Shown in pieces: positions 35,600 through 43,915 of a stretch of 64,000 bases of DNA. The stretch covers positions 4,340,190 through 4,404,189 of the forward strand of contig NZ_KK073768.1 in the NCBI RefSeq assembly GCF_000582685.1, in the 5' to 3' direction. The DNA is from [Scytonema hofmanni] UTEX 2349. GTDB lineage: Bacteria > Cyanobacteriota > Cyanobacteriia > Cyanobacteriales > Nostocaceae. How positions within the stretch are numbered: the first letter of the stretch is position 1; every line of letters starts with the position of its first letter. The notes beneath the pieces were generated by a model. The model ran no database searches. It was not told where the DNA came from and saw only the letters and a list, made by a program, of their open reading frames with translations. A program made the translations under genes and the position numbers.

Positions 35600-38113
35600 C
35601 TACTTAAGAATCCTCCCAACGGCGCAGACAACACGAAAACCGATATTGATGTAGATGTCGACGCGCCCCGCCCAAGTGTAGTAGGTGCGAGACGCGGAAC
35701 GGCAGTCTTTAGGATCGTAGAACCAGGAACCGCCCCGCAGCACATGAGACTGATTATCATTATTTATCCATGCACTTCCATTACTAGGCGCTCCTTTATA
35801 GCTATCATGCCAAGTATCTTGACACCACTCCCAAACGTTTCCGTGCATGTCATATAATCCAGAGCCGTTTGGTGGAAAACTGCCTACTTCTGGTGTTTCT
35901 TGACGATATTTTCCTTTTGGCTCAGAAGCGTAAGTCCTATTTCCATCGTAGTTAACTAACTCAGTTGTAATCGTCTCGCCAAAATGAAATGGTGTATTTG
36001 TTCCTGCACGACAAGCATATTCCCATTCTGCTTCCGAGGGTAGGCGATATTTCCGCCCAGTCTTTTGACTGAGTTTGTTGCAAAATTCTACTGCATCATT
36101 CCAGGAAACTGACTCAACAAGAAGTTTTTTTCCCTTGAAATTGGATGGATTTGTACCCATCACTTGTTGATACTGTTCCTGGGTGACTTCAAACCTGCCC
36201 ATAAAAAAAGCAGGCACATTTACATCGTGCTGCGGACTTTCATTTGGGTTTCGACTTTTCTCCCTTGATGGTGAACCCATCTTAAAAGAACCACCAGGAA
36301 TAGAGACCATTTCTAGAGTTACACCATTACCCAAGTCCTCCTTAAAAAACTTGGCTTGCTTGTTAGAATCTCGTTTAATTACCTGTCCCTTTTCATCTAC
36401 CGTTACCGTTTCAAACTCAACATTCCACAAGGGTAATCCGAATGCTTTCTCGGTTGTTGAGAGTGTGTATTTAGGTTTTGCTACAGAAATTGGTGTCGGT
36501 GATTGAACCTTAAAAATTTCACGACCTACTACTGCTGTCACTAAACCTACACTTCCCAAGCCAGCCCACTTCAAAAATTTTTGTCGGCTAATTCGCTCTT
36601 GAGTCAGTTGAGTGGGTTGAGCAACGCTTGGCTGCTGAATCGGAGATTTAATCAATTCTTGGCTTGCTACAACTCTGCCTTCAATTGCAGTGATGTCCGT
36701 TTGCTTAAGTCCTAAACTCAATTGAAGTATGTTTAACCTCAACCGAATAACATGACTCTTAAGGGAATTTCCGGCATTAATTGTTTTAATTAATTCTTGC
36801 TCATACTGCTGTAATTTTTGGCGATATTCTGCTTCCTCTCGCTGCTGTTTTGTTTCTGCCTCCTGCTGCTTCAGTCTTGCTGCTTCTTCTTGTTGTCGTT
36901 GTTTTTCTGCCTCTTGTTGTTTTCGATATTCTGCTTCCTTCTGGGCAATAATTGGCTGTTCAATCTGCAATACTTCTTCTTCTTTAAGTTGCAAAGATTG
37001 CTGCAATTGCTTCAATTTATTACGACTTGCTCGACTAATGGGATATTCTCGCTCAATTGCTTCCGAGAAAGCTTGCTGATAAGGAACTAAATTCTGTCGA
37101 TGTTCTTCTTGCTTTTGAGTCAACAGTTCAGCACTTGCTGATCTACCTCCACTTGATGAAGTAACAGACTCGTCAGGTGCGATTGTAAATTTAAAACTTC
37201 CTTGCTGACGCAGCGCAATTCTGCCAATAGCGTCAATTGCATCCGAATCAATACGGGATACAGCTAAAACTCTCACCCATAATTGTTTTGCTAATGATAA
37301 ATTACCTCTGTTTTCAGCTTGAGAGGCTTGATATTTTAATGGCTCTACATCTCTAAGTGTGGCAGTTTGCTCTAATAAAATAAAATACATTTTGTAAGGC
37401 GGTTCTGCCTGGAGATAAGGATTTTGTGCTTCCTTTCCATAACGAGCATTCAAAGCGGGAACTTGGTAACGTAAATATTGTTCTAAACGCTCTACTGTGG
37501 CACAATTAGCCTCTCCCTGTAGTCGCAATCCCTCTAACAGTGAATAGGTAAATGAGCCATGTTCTAATTCCTCAATCTCCCAAGATTGTTTGTTAGCTGT
37601 GCAGGAATAAAAGGTGATAACTCCTTGATGCCTTTGTTCACCAATTCCCAATCCGGCTCTACTACTTTCATCTCGGCAAGCATCCAAAAACAATACTACA
37701 TTATCAGCCCCGCTGCGCCGCAGTCTTTGGGTTACAAAATCAACAGAAATAGCAGTATGTTCTATGTCTCCTGGGTCACTATCTGAGAACATTAAATAAT
37801 CTTGATCTTTATATCGATTGCCATGACCTGCAAAGAAAAACCATAAATTATCTTCTGGCTTTAATAAAGGAGTTTGAATATTCTCAAACTGTGCGCGTAA
37901 AAATCGCCGCAAATGACCAAAAGTAGGTTGAGTAGGAATTGGCGGATTGGCTGCAATTGGCGCAGAATCGTCAGTGAAGAGGAAAACTTGATCAAATCTG
38001 GCATCTTGTTCAAACCAAGTTGCCATCACAGAAGCATCTCGCTTGGCAAAGTTTAGCGATCGCAGGTTTTCATAGTGATTAATCCCAACAACAATCGCCC
38101 AATTCCTACCCAT
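35600..38113 (-). CDS. Caspase-like protease fused to FGE/SUMF1-type domain
   Basis: 837 aa from ATG 38113. N-terminal caspase (C14) domain about 1-245 with catalytic His97 in FAGHG and Cys146 in LDACRD. Then a charged coiled coil (about 365-475, rich in Glu/Gln/Lys), a hydrophobic segment in FLKWAGLGSVGLVTAVVG (membrane or Tat-like anchor without the twin Arg), and a C-terminal formylglycine-generating-enzyme-like (sulfatase-modifying) domain with IPGGSFKMGS, YRLPSEAEWEYACRAGT, GNVWEWCQD and RGGSWF. Cyanobacterial orthocaspases of this layout are linked to stress or defence. Operon partner upstream by 13 bases is the Pepco-like gene. Confidence 0.88.
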   Translation of the reverse strand: MGRNWAIVVGINHYENLRSLNFAKRDASVMATWFEQDARFDQVFLFTDDSAPIAANPPIPTQPTFGHLRRFLRAQFENIQTPLLKPEDNLWFFFAGHGNRYKDQDYLMFSDSDPGDIEHTAISVDFVTQRLRRSGADNVVLFLDACRDESSRAGLGIGEQRHQGVITFYSCTANKQSWEIEELEHGSFTYSLLEGLRLQGEANCATVERLEQYLRYQVPALNARYGKEAQNPYLQAEPPYKMYFILLEQTATLRDVEPLKYQASQAENRGNLSLAKQLWVRVLAVSRIDSDAIDAIGRIALRQQGSFKFTIAPDESVTSSSGGRSASAELLTQKQEEHRQNLVPYQQAFSEAIEREYPISRASRNKLKQLQQSLQLKEEEVLQIEQPIIAQKEAEYRKQQEAEKQRQQEEAARLKQQEAETKQQREEAEYRQKLQQYEQELIKTINAGNSLKSHVIRLRLNILQLSLGLKQTDITAIEGRVVASQELIKSPIQQPSVAQPTQLTQERISRQKFLKWAGLGSVGLVTAVVGREIFKVQSPTPISVAKPKYTLSTTEKAFGLPLWNVEFETVTVDEKGQVIKRDSNKQAKFFKEDLGNGVTLEMVSIPGGSFKMGSPSREKSRNPNESPQHDVNVPAFFMGRFEVTQEQYQQVMGTNPSNFKGKKLLVESVSWNDAVEFCNKLSQKTGRKYRLPSEAEWEYACRAGTNTPFHFGETITTELVNYDGNRTYASEPKGKYRQETPEVGSFPPNGSGLYDMHGNVWEWCQDTWHDSYKGAPSNGSAWINNDNQSHVLRGGSWFYDPKDCRSASRTYYTWAGRVDIYINIGFRVVCAVGRILK

Positions 38114-38126
38114 ATTCAAGTACCAA

Positions 38127-38561
38127 TTATTTCCGCTTAAATTTAAAAGTCATCGCTCCTTTTCCCCCGGCTTTACCACCACCAATCCCAAACAAACTGA
38201 TTTGTCCTTCACCATTGACTTCTACTGAGAGTTCGACCTCATTAAGCTGGATCTTAGAATCGGGTAGGTCAGCTTCATCAAGCATTTCCCGCATTGCTTG
38301 CAGAAACCCCTTCATTTCTTGCTTGAGTTTAGTTACCTCTACTTTGCGTCTGGTAATGACTATTTCGTCTTTTTTTCGGCTCACAACTATTTCTTCAGTG
38401 GTTTGGACACCACCAAGTAGTCCTCCTCTATCTCCACTGCTTCTTGCTCCACTGCTTCTAGTTACATTATCTGTGAATGTTTCAGTAGTTGTACTTGAGG
38501 CTTCAGCCGTTTCTTCGGTAATAATCCAGATAGCTTTTGGGGTGGAATTTTCTGCTGACAT
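38127..38561 (-). CDS. Pepco-like domain protein, partner of the caspase gene
   Basis: 144 aa. Low-complexity Thr/Ser-rich N-terminal part, then KLKQEMKGFLQAMREMLDEA and the C-terminal core IQLNEVELSVEVNGEGQISL and GGKAGGKGAMTFKFKRK. From memory this is the Pepco (peptidase co-occurring) domain described in caspase- and trypsin-linked conflict systems; no search was run. No enzymatic motif, so likely a sensor or adaptor for the downstream caspase. Confidence 0.7.
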   Translation of the reverse strand: MSAENSTPKAIWIITEETAEASSTTTETFTDNVTRSSGARSSGDRGGLLGGVQTTEEIVVSRKKDEIVITRRKVEVTKLKQEMKGFLQAMREMLDEADLPDSKIQLNEVELSVEVNGEGQISLFGIGGGKAGGKGAMTFKFKRK

Positions 38562-38796
38562 AAATTTAATTATTTAAATTATTTCTGATTTAACTCGCTT
38601 TTACTAAAGCTTACAGCACCGCTGTTCTGGCTTTTAGTTCGGCAACTTTTTAGTTCAATTGTATGAGACTACATTACTATTATTCAGTAGTAGGAAGAAC
38701 AAATCAGTCAACACCAACCCAGAAATGGCTAAAAATTGGGCGCGATCGCCATTAACCACTACAACAATCTTCAGCACCTAAACTACACCAAACTAT
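38562..38796. other. Intergenic region upstream of the Pepco-caspase operon
   Basis: 235 bp holding the probable promoter of the operon, with no assigned boxes, and a HIP1 site at about 38743. No gene seen. Confidence 0.4.
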
Positions 38797-39000
38797 GAAA
38801 TAGCTTTTGCGATCTCCGAAATAGCTTTTGCGATCTCCGAAATAGCTTTTGCGATCTCCGAAATAGCTTTTGCGATCTCCGAAATAGCTTTTGCGATCGC
38901 CGAAATAGCTTTTGCGATCTCCGAAATAGCTTTTGCGATCGCCGAAATAGCTTTTGCTGTCGCCGAAATAGCTTTTGCGATCGCCGAAATAGCTTTTGAT
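38797..39000. repeat. 21-bp minisatellite, nine full units plus a partial
   Basis: Unit GAAATAGCTTTTGCGATCTCC repeats head to tail. Some units end GCGATCGCC (an exact HIP1 octamer) instead of GCGATCTCC. Period 21 leaves several frames open, including a minus-strand KAISEIA heptad. No Shine-Dalgarno is seen and the apparent ATG lies in a dispersed repeat, so I treat it as noncoding. Confidence 0.93.
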
Positions 39001-39080
39001 ACCATTTCTGTATGAAGATGCGCTTAATTAGCCTGCGTAGGCAGGCTTTGTTCGTGTAGCCGCGAGTTCACTCGTCGGGT
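39000..39080 (+). repeat. Two-stem dispersed element (copy 3)
   Basis: Leader ATTTCTGTATGAAGATGCG, stem GCCTGC/GCAGGC (39031-39046), linker TTTGTTCGTGTAGC (39047-39060, identical to the 16445 copy), stem CGAGT/ACTCG (39063-39074). Confidence 0.8.
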
Positions 39081-39256
39081 TCTTAAGCTATAGATGCCGA
39101 AGCTATGGGAGACTGTTTTGAAAAGGATGTGCGGTTTGACAATTAACTATTGACCCTTGACTATTGACCAATTTGAGCTAAGACTCGTCATACTTAAAGA
39201 GGGAGAATTGTTGAACTACTCCCGGCTATTTAAGGCGTGAAGTTGATTAAGCAACA

Positions 39257-39796
39257 ATGAGACGTAAATCTACTGGTAGAACAGTTACCAATTCTAAACC
39301 CCCTGGTATTCAATCTCCTGCGTTTAATTTCACCACTACGGCGATTTTGGCGGGGGTGTTTATTTTGGGAATTGGGATTGGTATTGCTTTTAGCTCTACA
39401 ACCACCTTGACTCCATCAAACGTGGCTTCCCGCGAATTTATTGACACCAAAGCACCGAACCCTGAGATTTGCGTGCAGTATGGAGCTAGCGCTATGGTGA
39501 TGGACGCCAGACTTTTTGTGACACTCAACCCGTTTAATGTCTACGTTGCTCAACCGAGTATGCGTCCTGGATGCGTTATTCGCCAAAATAACTGGGCACT
39601 TTTAGAGCAGCGAAAGCTCGTATCATCGCAGCAGGTGAACGAATGCAAAAATCGCCTGAACACTTTTGGTTTTACGGGTAATTTGGATAGTGAAAAACCT
39701 GATATTAGGTGTATTTATCAAAACGAAGCTGCTCAAAACTTCTTTATCAATCAACCAGGAGCAGTCTCACAACCACAGGAAACGGACAGATTCTAA
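39257..39796 (+). CDS. DUF3172 conserved cyanobacterial membrane protein
   Basis: 179 aa. One N-terminal membrane helix (TAILAGVFILGIGIGIAF) then a soluble domain with four cysteines (EICVQYG, GCVIRQNNWALLE, NECKNRL, IRCIYQN). The pattern PEICVQYGASAMVMDARLFV matches DUF3172, found across cyanobacteria. Function unknown. Confidence 0.88.
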   Translation: MRRKSTGRTVTNSKPPGIQSPAFNFTTTAILAGVFILGIGIGIAFSSTTTLTPSNVASREFIDTKAPNPEICVQYGASAMVMDARLFVTLNPFNVYVAQPSMRPGCVIRQNNWALLEQRKLVSSQQVNECKNRLNTFGFTGNLDSEKPDIRCIYQNEAAQNFFINQPGAVSQPQETDRF

Positions 39797-39895
39797 AAAT
39801 AAAAAGAAGAAAGCGCTCAATTATCTCTGAGAAGGGCTTGTCATTTCATTACCAGCATTTTTGTCGCAGTTAAATTGTCGTTCAATCCATACCCC

Positions 39896-39946
39896 GACTA
39901 GGGTTGTAAACCCTAGTCTAATAGCTAAAGTCCTCTAAAAGAGGAC
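39896..39946 (+). repeat. Two-stem TAATAGCTAAA element (copy 1)
   Basis: Stem GACTAGGGTT/AACCCTAGTC (39896-39918), linker TAATAGCTAAA (39919-39929), stem GTCCTCT/AGAGGAC (39930-39946). Confidence 0.85.
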
Positions 39947-40130
39947 TAAAAATACACCTATTTGATAAGATAGATTCCACTCCTAAGAACACATTTTATA
40001 ACCCTTATACAGCAAGGCTTTTAGGAAATCTACAAAAATGTGTTTCTTTCATATATTGCTAGTGGCGATCGCCGCTAGTGAGGGGCTGACATCTTGCGCC
40101 ATTCTCAATTAGCACCATAAGCCTTACTCA

Positions 40131-40179
40131 GTCGTCTTTAGACGACTTTAGCTATTAGCCTTAGAATTCATTCTAAGGC
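40131..40179 (-). repeat. Two-stem TAATAGCTAAA element (copy 2, reversed)
   Basis: Stem GTCGTC/GACGAC (40131-40146), linker reading TAATAGCTAAA on the minus strand (40147-40157), stem GCCTTAGAA/TTCTAAGGC (40158-40179). Stem sequences differ from copy 1, linker identical. Confidence 0.85.
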
Positions 40180-40262
40180 GGTTGTTGCAACTGATGCAAG
40201 ATATCATTTTAACAGAGCTTACCTGCGTGGGCTAATTAAACGCATCTTCACACAGAAGTCGC

Positions 40263-41249
40263 TTACCTATTGGAGTTGGGAAAGGGTTGACCAAACTCAA
40301 ATACCCCAGAATTAGGAACATTAACTGGATAGTTAGGGACGGTTTGAACAGGAAAACCAGGGGCACCGACACTAAGAGGAGCAGTATTAAAATTACCAGG
40401 CTGATTTGGGAAACTCGGTGGGGGAAGAACAGAACCAGGTTGTTGAGTAGGGTTATTAGAATTCAGCGCCGGTACTGTTACTAAAGGTATCTGTGAGTTG
40501 TTATAGTTACTGGGCGGTAAGTTGCTAGGCGGTGGATAGTTATAATTACTTGGCGGTAAGTTACTGGGCGGTAAGTTGCTAGGCGGTGGATAGTTATAAT
40601 TACTCGGTGGTAAGTTGCTCGGTGGTAAGTTGCTAGGCGGTGGATAGTTATAATTACTCGGTGGTAAGTTGCTCGGTGGTAAGTTGCTAGGCGGTGGATA
40701 GTTATAATTACTCGGTGGTAAGTTGCTTGGTGGTAAGTTGGTAGGCGCTGGATAGTTATAATTACTTGGTGGTAAGTTGCTTGGTGGTGGATAGTTTCCC
40801 TGTTGAGAATATGTGCCACCAGCAATTAAAGGACGTAAAACCCAGCGAGTGTTATTTTGCGCGGAAACGGGTTGCAGTTGTACCTGATTTGGATCTAAAG
40901 AAGTCCCTGGTGCTAAATCTAAAACAATGCGAGTTACGTTTTCGTTTAATTGGGAAACGCGAATTCTTTGAATTGCTCCAGAATAATTTTGTTGTGTGGC
41001 AACATAGCCTAATTTGGTATCAGGCAAATCTATAACCATGCGCGGGGGTTGGGCAAGATAAAAGTAACGCGGTGTTGTACCTCCTGAGAGATTAATTTCT
41101 AGTTGAAAAGCTTCTGGGTAAAAACGCCAATCTTCTAGCCTTGCTGCTGGGGCTGCAATACTGCTATTAGTTTCGAGAGTAATTGCTGTAAATAAGCCAA
41201 ACAAACTCACATAAAGAAAAAATTGCCTAATCCTCAACACCATTACCAT
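40263..41249 (-). CDS. AMIN-domain protein with Pro/Asn-rich repeats
   Basis: 328 aa from ATG 41249, which has AAAGGA upstream; longer readings translate an STRR. Signal peptide, then an AMIN domain (LEDWRFYPEAFQLEINLSGG, PPRMVIDLPDT, QRIRVSQLNENVTRIVLDL), which typically targets periplasmic proteins to peptidoglycan or envelope complexes. The C-terminal half is a low-complexity domain with an 18-residue unit (NYNYPPPSNLPPSNLPPS), probably a flexible cell-wall linker. No catalytic domain is present, unlike AmiC amidases. Confidence 0.85.
   Translation of the reverse strand: MVMVLRIRQFFLYVSLFGLFTAITLETNSSIAAPAARLEDWRFYPEAFQLEINLSGGTTPRYFYLAQPPRMVIDLPDTKLGYVATQQNYSGAIQRIRVSQLNENVTRIVLDLAPGTSLDPNQVQLQPVSAQNNTRWVLRPLIAGGTYSQQGNYPPPSNLPPSNYNYPAPTNLPPSNLPPSNYNYPPPSNLPPSNLPPSNYNYPPPSNLPPSNLPPSNYNYPPPSNLPPSNLPPSNYNYPPPSNLPPSNYNNSQIPLVTVPALNSNNPTQQPGSVLPPPSFPNQPGNFNTAPLSVGAPGFPVQTVPNYPVNVPNSGVFEFGQPFPNSNR
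40494..40800. repeat. 54-bp tandem repeat inside the AMIN-domain gene
   Basis: In-frame 54-bp units, about five complete or nearly so, each composed of subunits encoding PPSNL or PPSNYNY. Units differ by single bases (CTCGG versus CTAGG). Confidence 0.9.
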
Positions 41250-41719
41250 TATTTGTGTCCTTTGGCTTTTGTTTGCGGTGTAACTTTCAGAAGGCAGAAG
41301 GCAGAAGGCAGAAGGCAGGAGGCAGAAGGCACTTATAGAACCCACCATTAAAAGAGTGGGATTGTAACAAGGACGTTTTATACCGGAAGTGCAAGCCATC
41401 TTGTGTATAATTATTGATTTGGACTGGGCTTTAAACCCAGAGCTAAAGTTTTTATTAATACTCTTAACCTTCTGCCTTCTGCCCTCGACCCTCTGCCTTT
41501 CTTTGTAATTTTAATCGTTTTAGGACAAGACTTACGCAAAATACCTCTCAAACCCTTATTCCTCTGTTTTCTCTGCGTCCTCTGCGGTTCGTTATTCCGT
41601 TATTACTGCGTAAGTCCTATAGGAATATCTTTCACGGTTATTTGACTCGAAGACAAGGAGACAAAGAAAAATTTCTCCCCCATCTCCCTCATCTCCCCCA
41701 TCTCCCTCATCCCACCCTC
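41250..41719. other. 470-bp intergenic region with STRR and a MITE
   Basis: Contains AGAAGGC heptamers (41289-41328) next to the AMIN gene, a CTTCTGC-type block near 41468-41500, the inverted-repeat element at 41521-41619, and CATCTCC-type repeats at 41678-41712. No gene seen. Confidence 0.6.
41521..41619. mobile_element. MITE-like element with ACTTACGCA termini
   Basis: About 99 bp with ends TAGGACAAGACTTACGCA and TGCGTAAGTCCTA, an inverted repeat with a small insertion on the left. The interior contains TCTCTGCGTCCTCTGCGG. No clear target duplication. Confidence 0.65.
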
Positions 41720-43915
41720 CTATCCTCTAAGTGCTGATTCGTGAGTGTTAGCATCAGCAAGGACTGAGGCTAAGTGAGAGGTGACTTGACTGTAACGACG
41801 GGTAATTAAAAGTGAGGAACGACACTGAATCGCTAGTTCGTCTGTATAACGTCCGAGGGTTTGACGTTCAATGCCCCAAGCACGGCTAGTACCTGCAATA
41901 GTCAGGTCTACCCTTTCTGAAGCTTTGACTACAGCTTGGATTGGCTCAGAGGCTTCAATGGTTTGAATGTCAATGCGATCGCGTACACTTTGAGGCAATT
42001 GCTGCATCATTTTGTGCAACTCGTGGCTCATTTCATTTTTAACGCGATTTTCTGAGACTACCTGTAAAATCTTTAACAGGCAAGTATCACGATTTATGAG
42101 CAGTCTCAACGCAAGTATCAGTGCTAAATCATCGTGGATATTTGCAGAATACGGCACCAACAAATTTTCTAAGCGCTTTTTGCCTCTGTCTATAAACACT
42201 GCTACATCAACCGGCGCTGTATTCAGAATTTGACCAACTCTCCCCCCTAAGCGATTATTACTAAAAGCTGGGCGATGCCATCCGACTAAAATTAAATCAG
42301 CTGGTTTGAGTTCGGCTATCTCTGCTGTTTCTTGTGCAACGTTACTGCATATGCGAATTATCGGATGTACGTAAGAGCGTGTAGAAGGCGGCTCTAAGGT
42401 ATCAATTAATTCTTCTAGCTGTTGCCGACGTTCTTCGATTAATCGGTTTGCTTCAATTGGGGTACTTTCAAAGGGATAATCTTCTGAAAGTTCAATCAAA
42501 CTGAGAGGATGAACAGCTGTAGGTTGTTGGTAGTTGAGTGCGATCGCTACTGCTAACTGTACTAAGCCTTTTTGTGTACTCGGATTCGCTACTGGTACTA
42601 AAATCCGGTAAATTTGACCGTAAGAATCGACCGTCGCAATATCTCTACTAGCTTCTGGTGCATCTTCTTTTTCAACCACATCTAGTTTGATTAGCCGTTT
42701 CGGATATGTCCACTCTAACAAAGGCGAGGTCATAAATGTGGTTACTAACGCCACAATCACCAGCATGGTGAAAAGTAAAGGCGTAATTACTCCCAACGAC
42801 AAACCAATATTTAATACTATCAGTTCGGTTAAACCGCGAGTATTCATCAACCAAGCGAGTGCTGAAGCTTCGCGTTTTTCAATTCCTGAGAAGCGAGCTG
42901 CTACATAAGTGCCTGTGTATTTTCCGGCGATCGCTACGAATAACACCAATCCACATAACAACCACAATTCCGGACGGTTAACTAAGCCGATTTGCGTCCG
43001 CAGACCACTATAAGCAAAAAATACTGGTAGCAGAAATATCAACACGAAATCTTTAGTTTTTCCCGCTATTTCCCGCACTAAACCAGCATTCTTGGGCATT
43101 ATCGTCCCTAGCAAAAATGCTCCAAAAATCAAATCAATACCAATTAGTTCGGTAATCAGAGCGGAAGCAACTACTCCCATGTAAATTAAAGCTAGGAGTA
43201 ATTGGTTAAGGCGTTTGGTGCGACGGTAGTAAATAGCAAGACGTTGCAAAAAAGTTCGTCCCACCGTCATCATAAACCCGATATAAAGCAAAAGAGCGAT
43301 AATTGTATGCCAAGCCCCACCAATAGTACCTTCTCTAGCGACAGCAATTGCTACTGCTAACAAACACCAAGCGACCAAATCATTCACAGCGGCAGAAGTT
43401 AATGCCAAAGTTCCCAAGTACGTTGCCTGTAAGTTTTTCTCGGTAATTATTCTGGCAAGTACTGGAAATGCTGTCATTGATGTTGCCGATGCCAAAAATA
43501 GTGTAAAAGCGGTAAATGAAACATTGCCATGAGAAAGCAATGGATACAGTAACAAAGCTAATAAAGTTGCTAAGGCAAATGGTACTAAAACTGAGATGAA
43601 ACCAGTAAAAATTGCTACATCTATTTTACCTTTGAGATACTTGGGATCTAACTCTAGACCAATCAGAAACATGAAAAATATCAGTCCCACCTGAGATAAA
43701 ACATTTAGAAAGGGAACAGTTTCCGGTGGGAACAGGGTAGCGGCTAGATTTGGAGCAACCCAACCAAATAATGATGGTCCAAGCATAATGCCGGCAACAA
43801 TTTCACCAATTACCAGGGGTTGCTTAAGCCACTCTAATGCCAATCCGATTAAGCGTGACATTCCAATTACAATTAGCACCTCAATCAAAACGAGAATAAC
43901 TGTGTCAATATGCAT
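41720..43915 (-). CDS. Kef-type cation:proton antiporter (CPA2) with UspA-like tail
   Basis: 731 aa from ATG 43915, with AGGAG four bases upstream. About twelve membrane helices in residues 1-390 (LVIGEIVAGIMLGPSLFGW, LIFFMFLIGLELD, AVNDLVAWCLLA including the conserved ND pair) exchange K+ or Na+ for H+. The soluble C-terminal part (about 430-710) looks like tandem universal-stress-protein domains (RILVPVANPSTQKGLVQLA, ENLLVPYSANIHDDLALIL), probably nucleotide-binding regulators. Ion specificity not deducible. Confidence 0.9.
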   Translation of the reverse strand: MHIDTVILVLIEVLIVIGMSRLIGLALEWLKQPLVIGEIVAGIMLGPSLFGWVAPNLAATLFPPETVPFLNVLSQVGLIFFMFLIGLELDPKYLKGKIDVAIFTGFISVLVPFALATLLALLLYPLLSHGNVSFTAFTLFLASATSMTAFPVLARIITEKNLQATYLGTLALTSAAVNDLVAWCLLAVAIAVAREGTIGGAWHTIIALLLYIGFMMTVGRTFLQRLAIYYRRTKRLNQLLLALIYMGVVASALITELIGIDLIFGAFLLGTIMPKNAGLVREIAGKTKDFVLIFLLPVFFAYSGLRTQIGLVNRPELWLLCGLVLFVAIAGKYTGTYVAARFSGIEKREASALAWLMNTRGLTELIVLNIGLSLGVITPLLFTMLVIVALVTTFMTSPLLEWTYPKRLIKLDVVEKEDAPEASRDIATVDSYGQIYRILVPVANPSTQKGLVQLAVAIALNYQQPTAVHPLSLIELSEDYPFESTPIEANRLIEERRQQLEELIDTLEPPSTRSYVHPIIRICSNVAQETAEIAELKPADLILVGWHRPAFSNNRLGGRVGQILNTAPVDVAVFIDRGKKRLENLLVPYSANIHDDLALILALRLLINRDTCLLKILQVVSENRVKNEMSHELHKMMQQLPQSVRDRIDIQTIEASEPIQAVVKASERVDLTIAGTSRAWGIERQTLGRYTDELAIQCRSSLLITRRYSQVTSHLASVLADANTHESALRG

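Larger units (their letters stand above)
39797..40262. other. 466-bp intergenic region with paired two-stem elements
   Basis: Between convergent genes. Holds the two inverted copies of the TAATAGCTAAA element (below) and at 40195-40250 a degenerate, reversed piece of the TGAAGATGCG repeat. No gene seen. Confidence 0.6.

Noticed and set aside
38793..39005. 70-residue KAISEIA heptad protein
   Set aside because: Openness follows from a 21-bp period; no Shine-Dalgarno, and the ATG lies in a dispersed repeat. Kept as a repeat, not a CDS.
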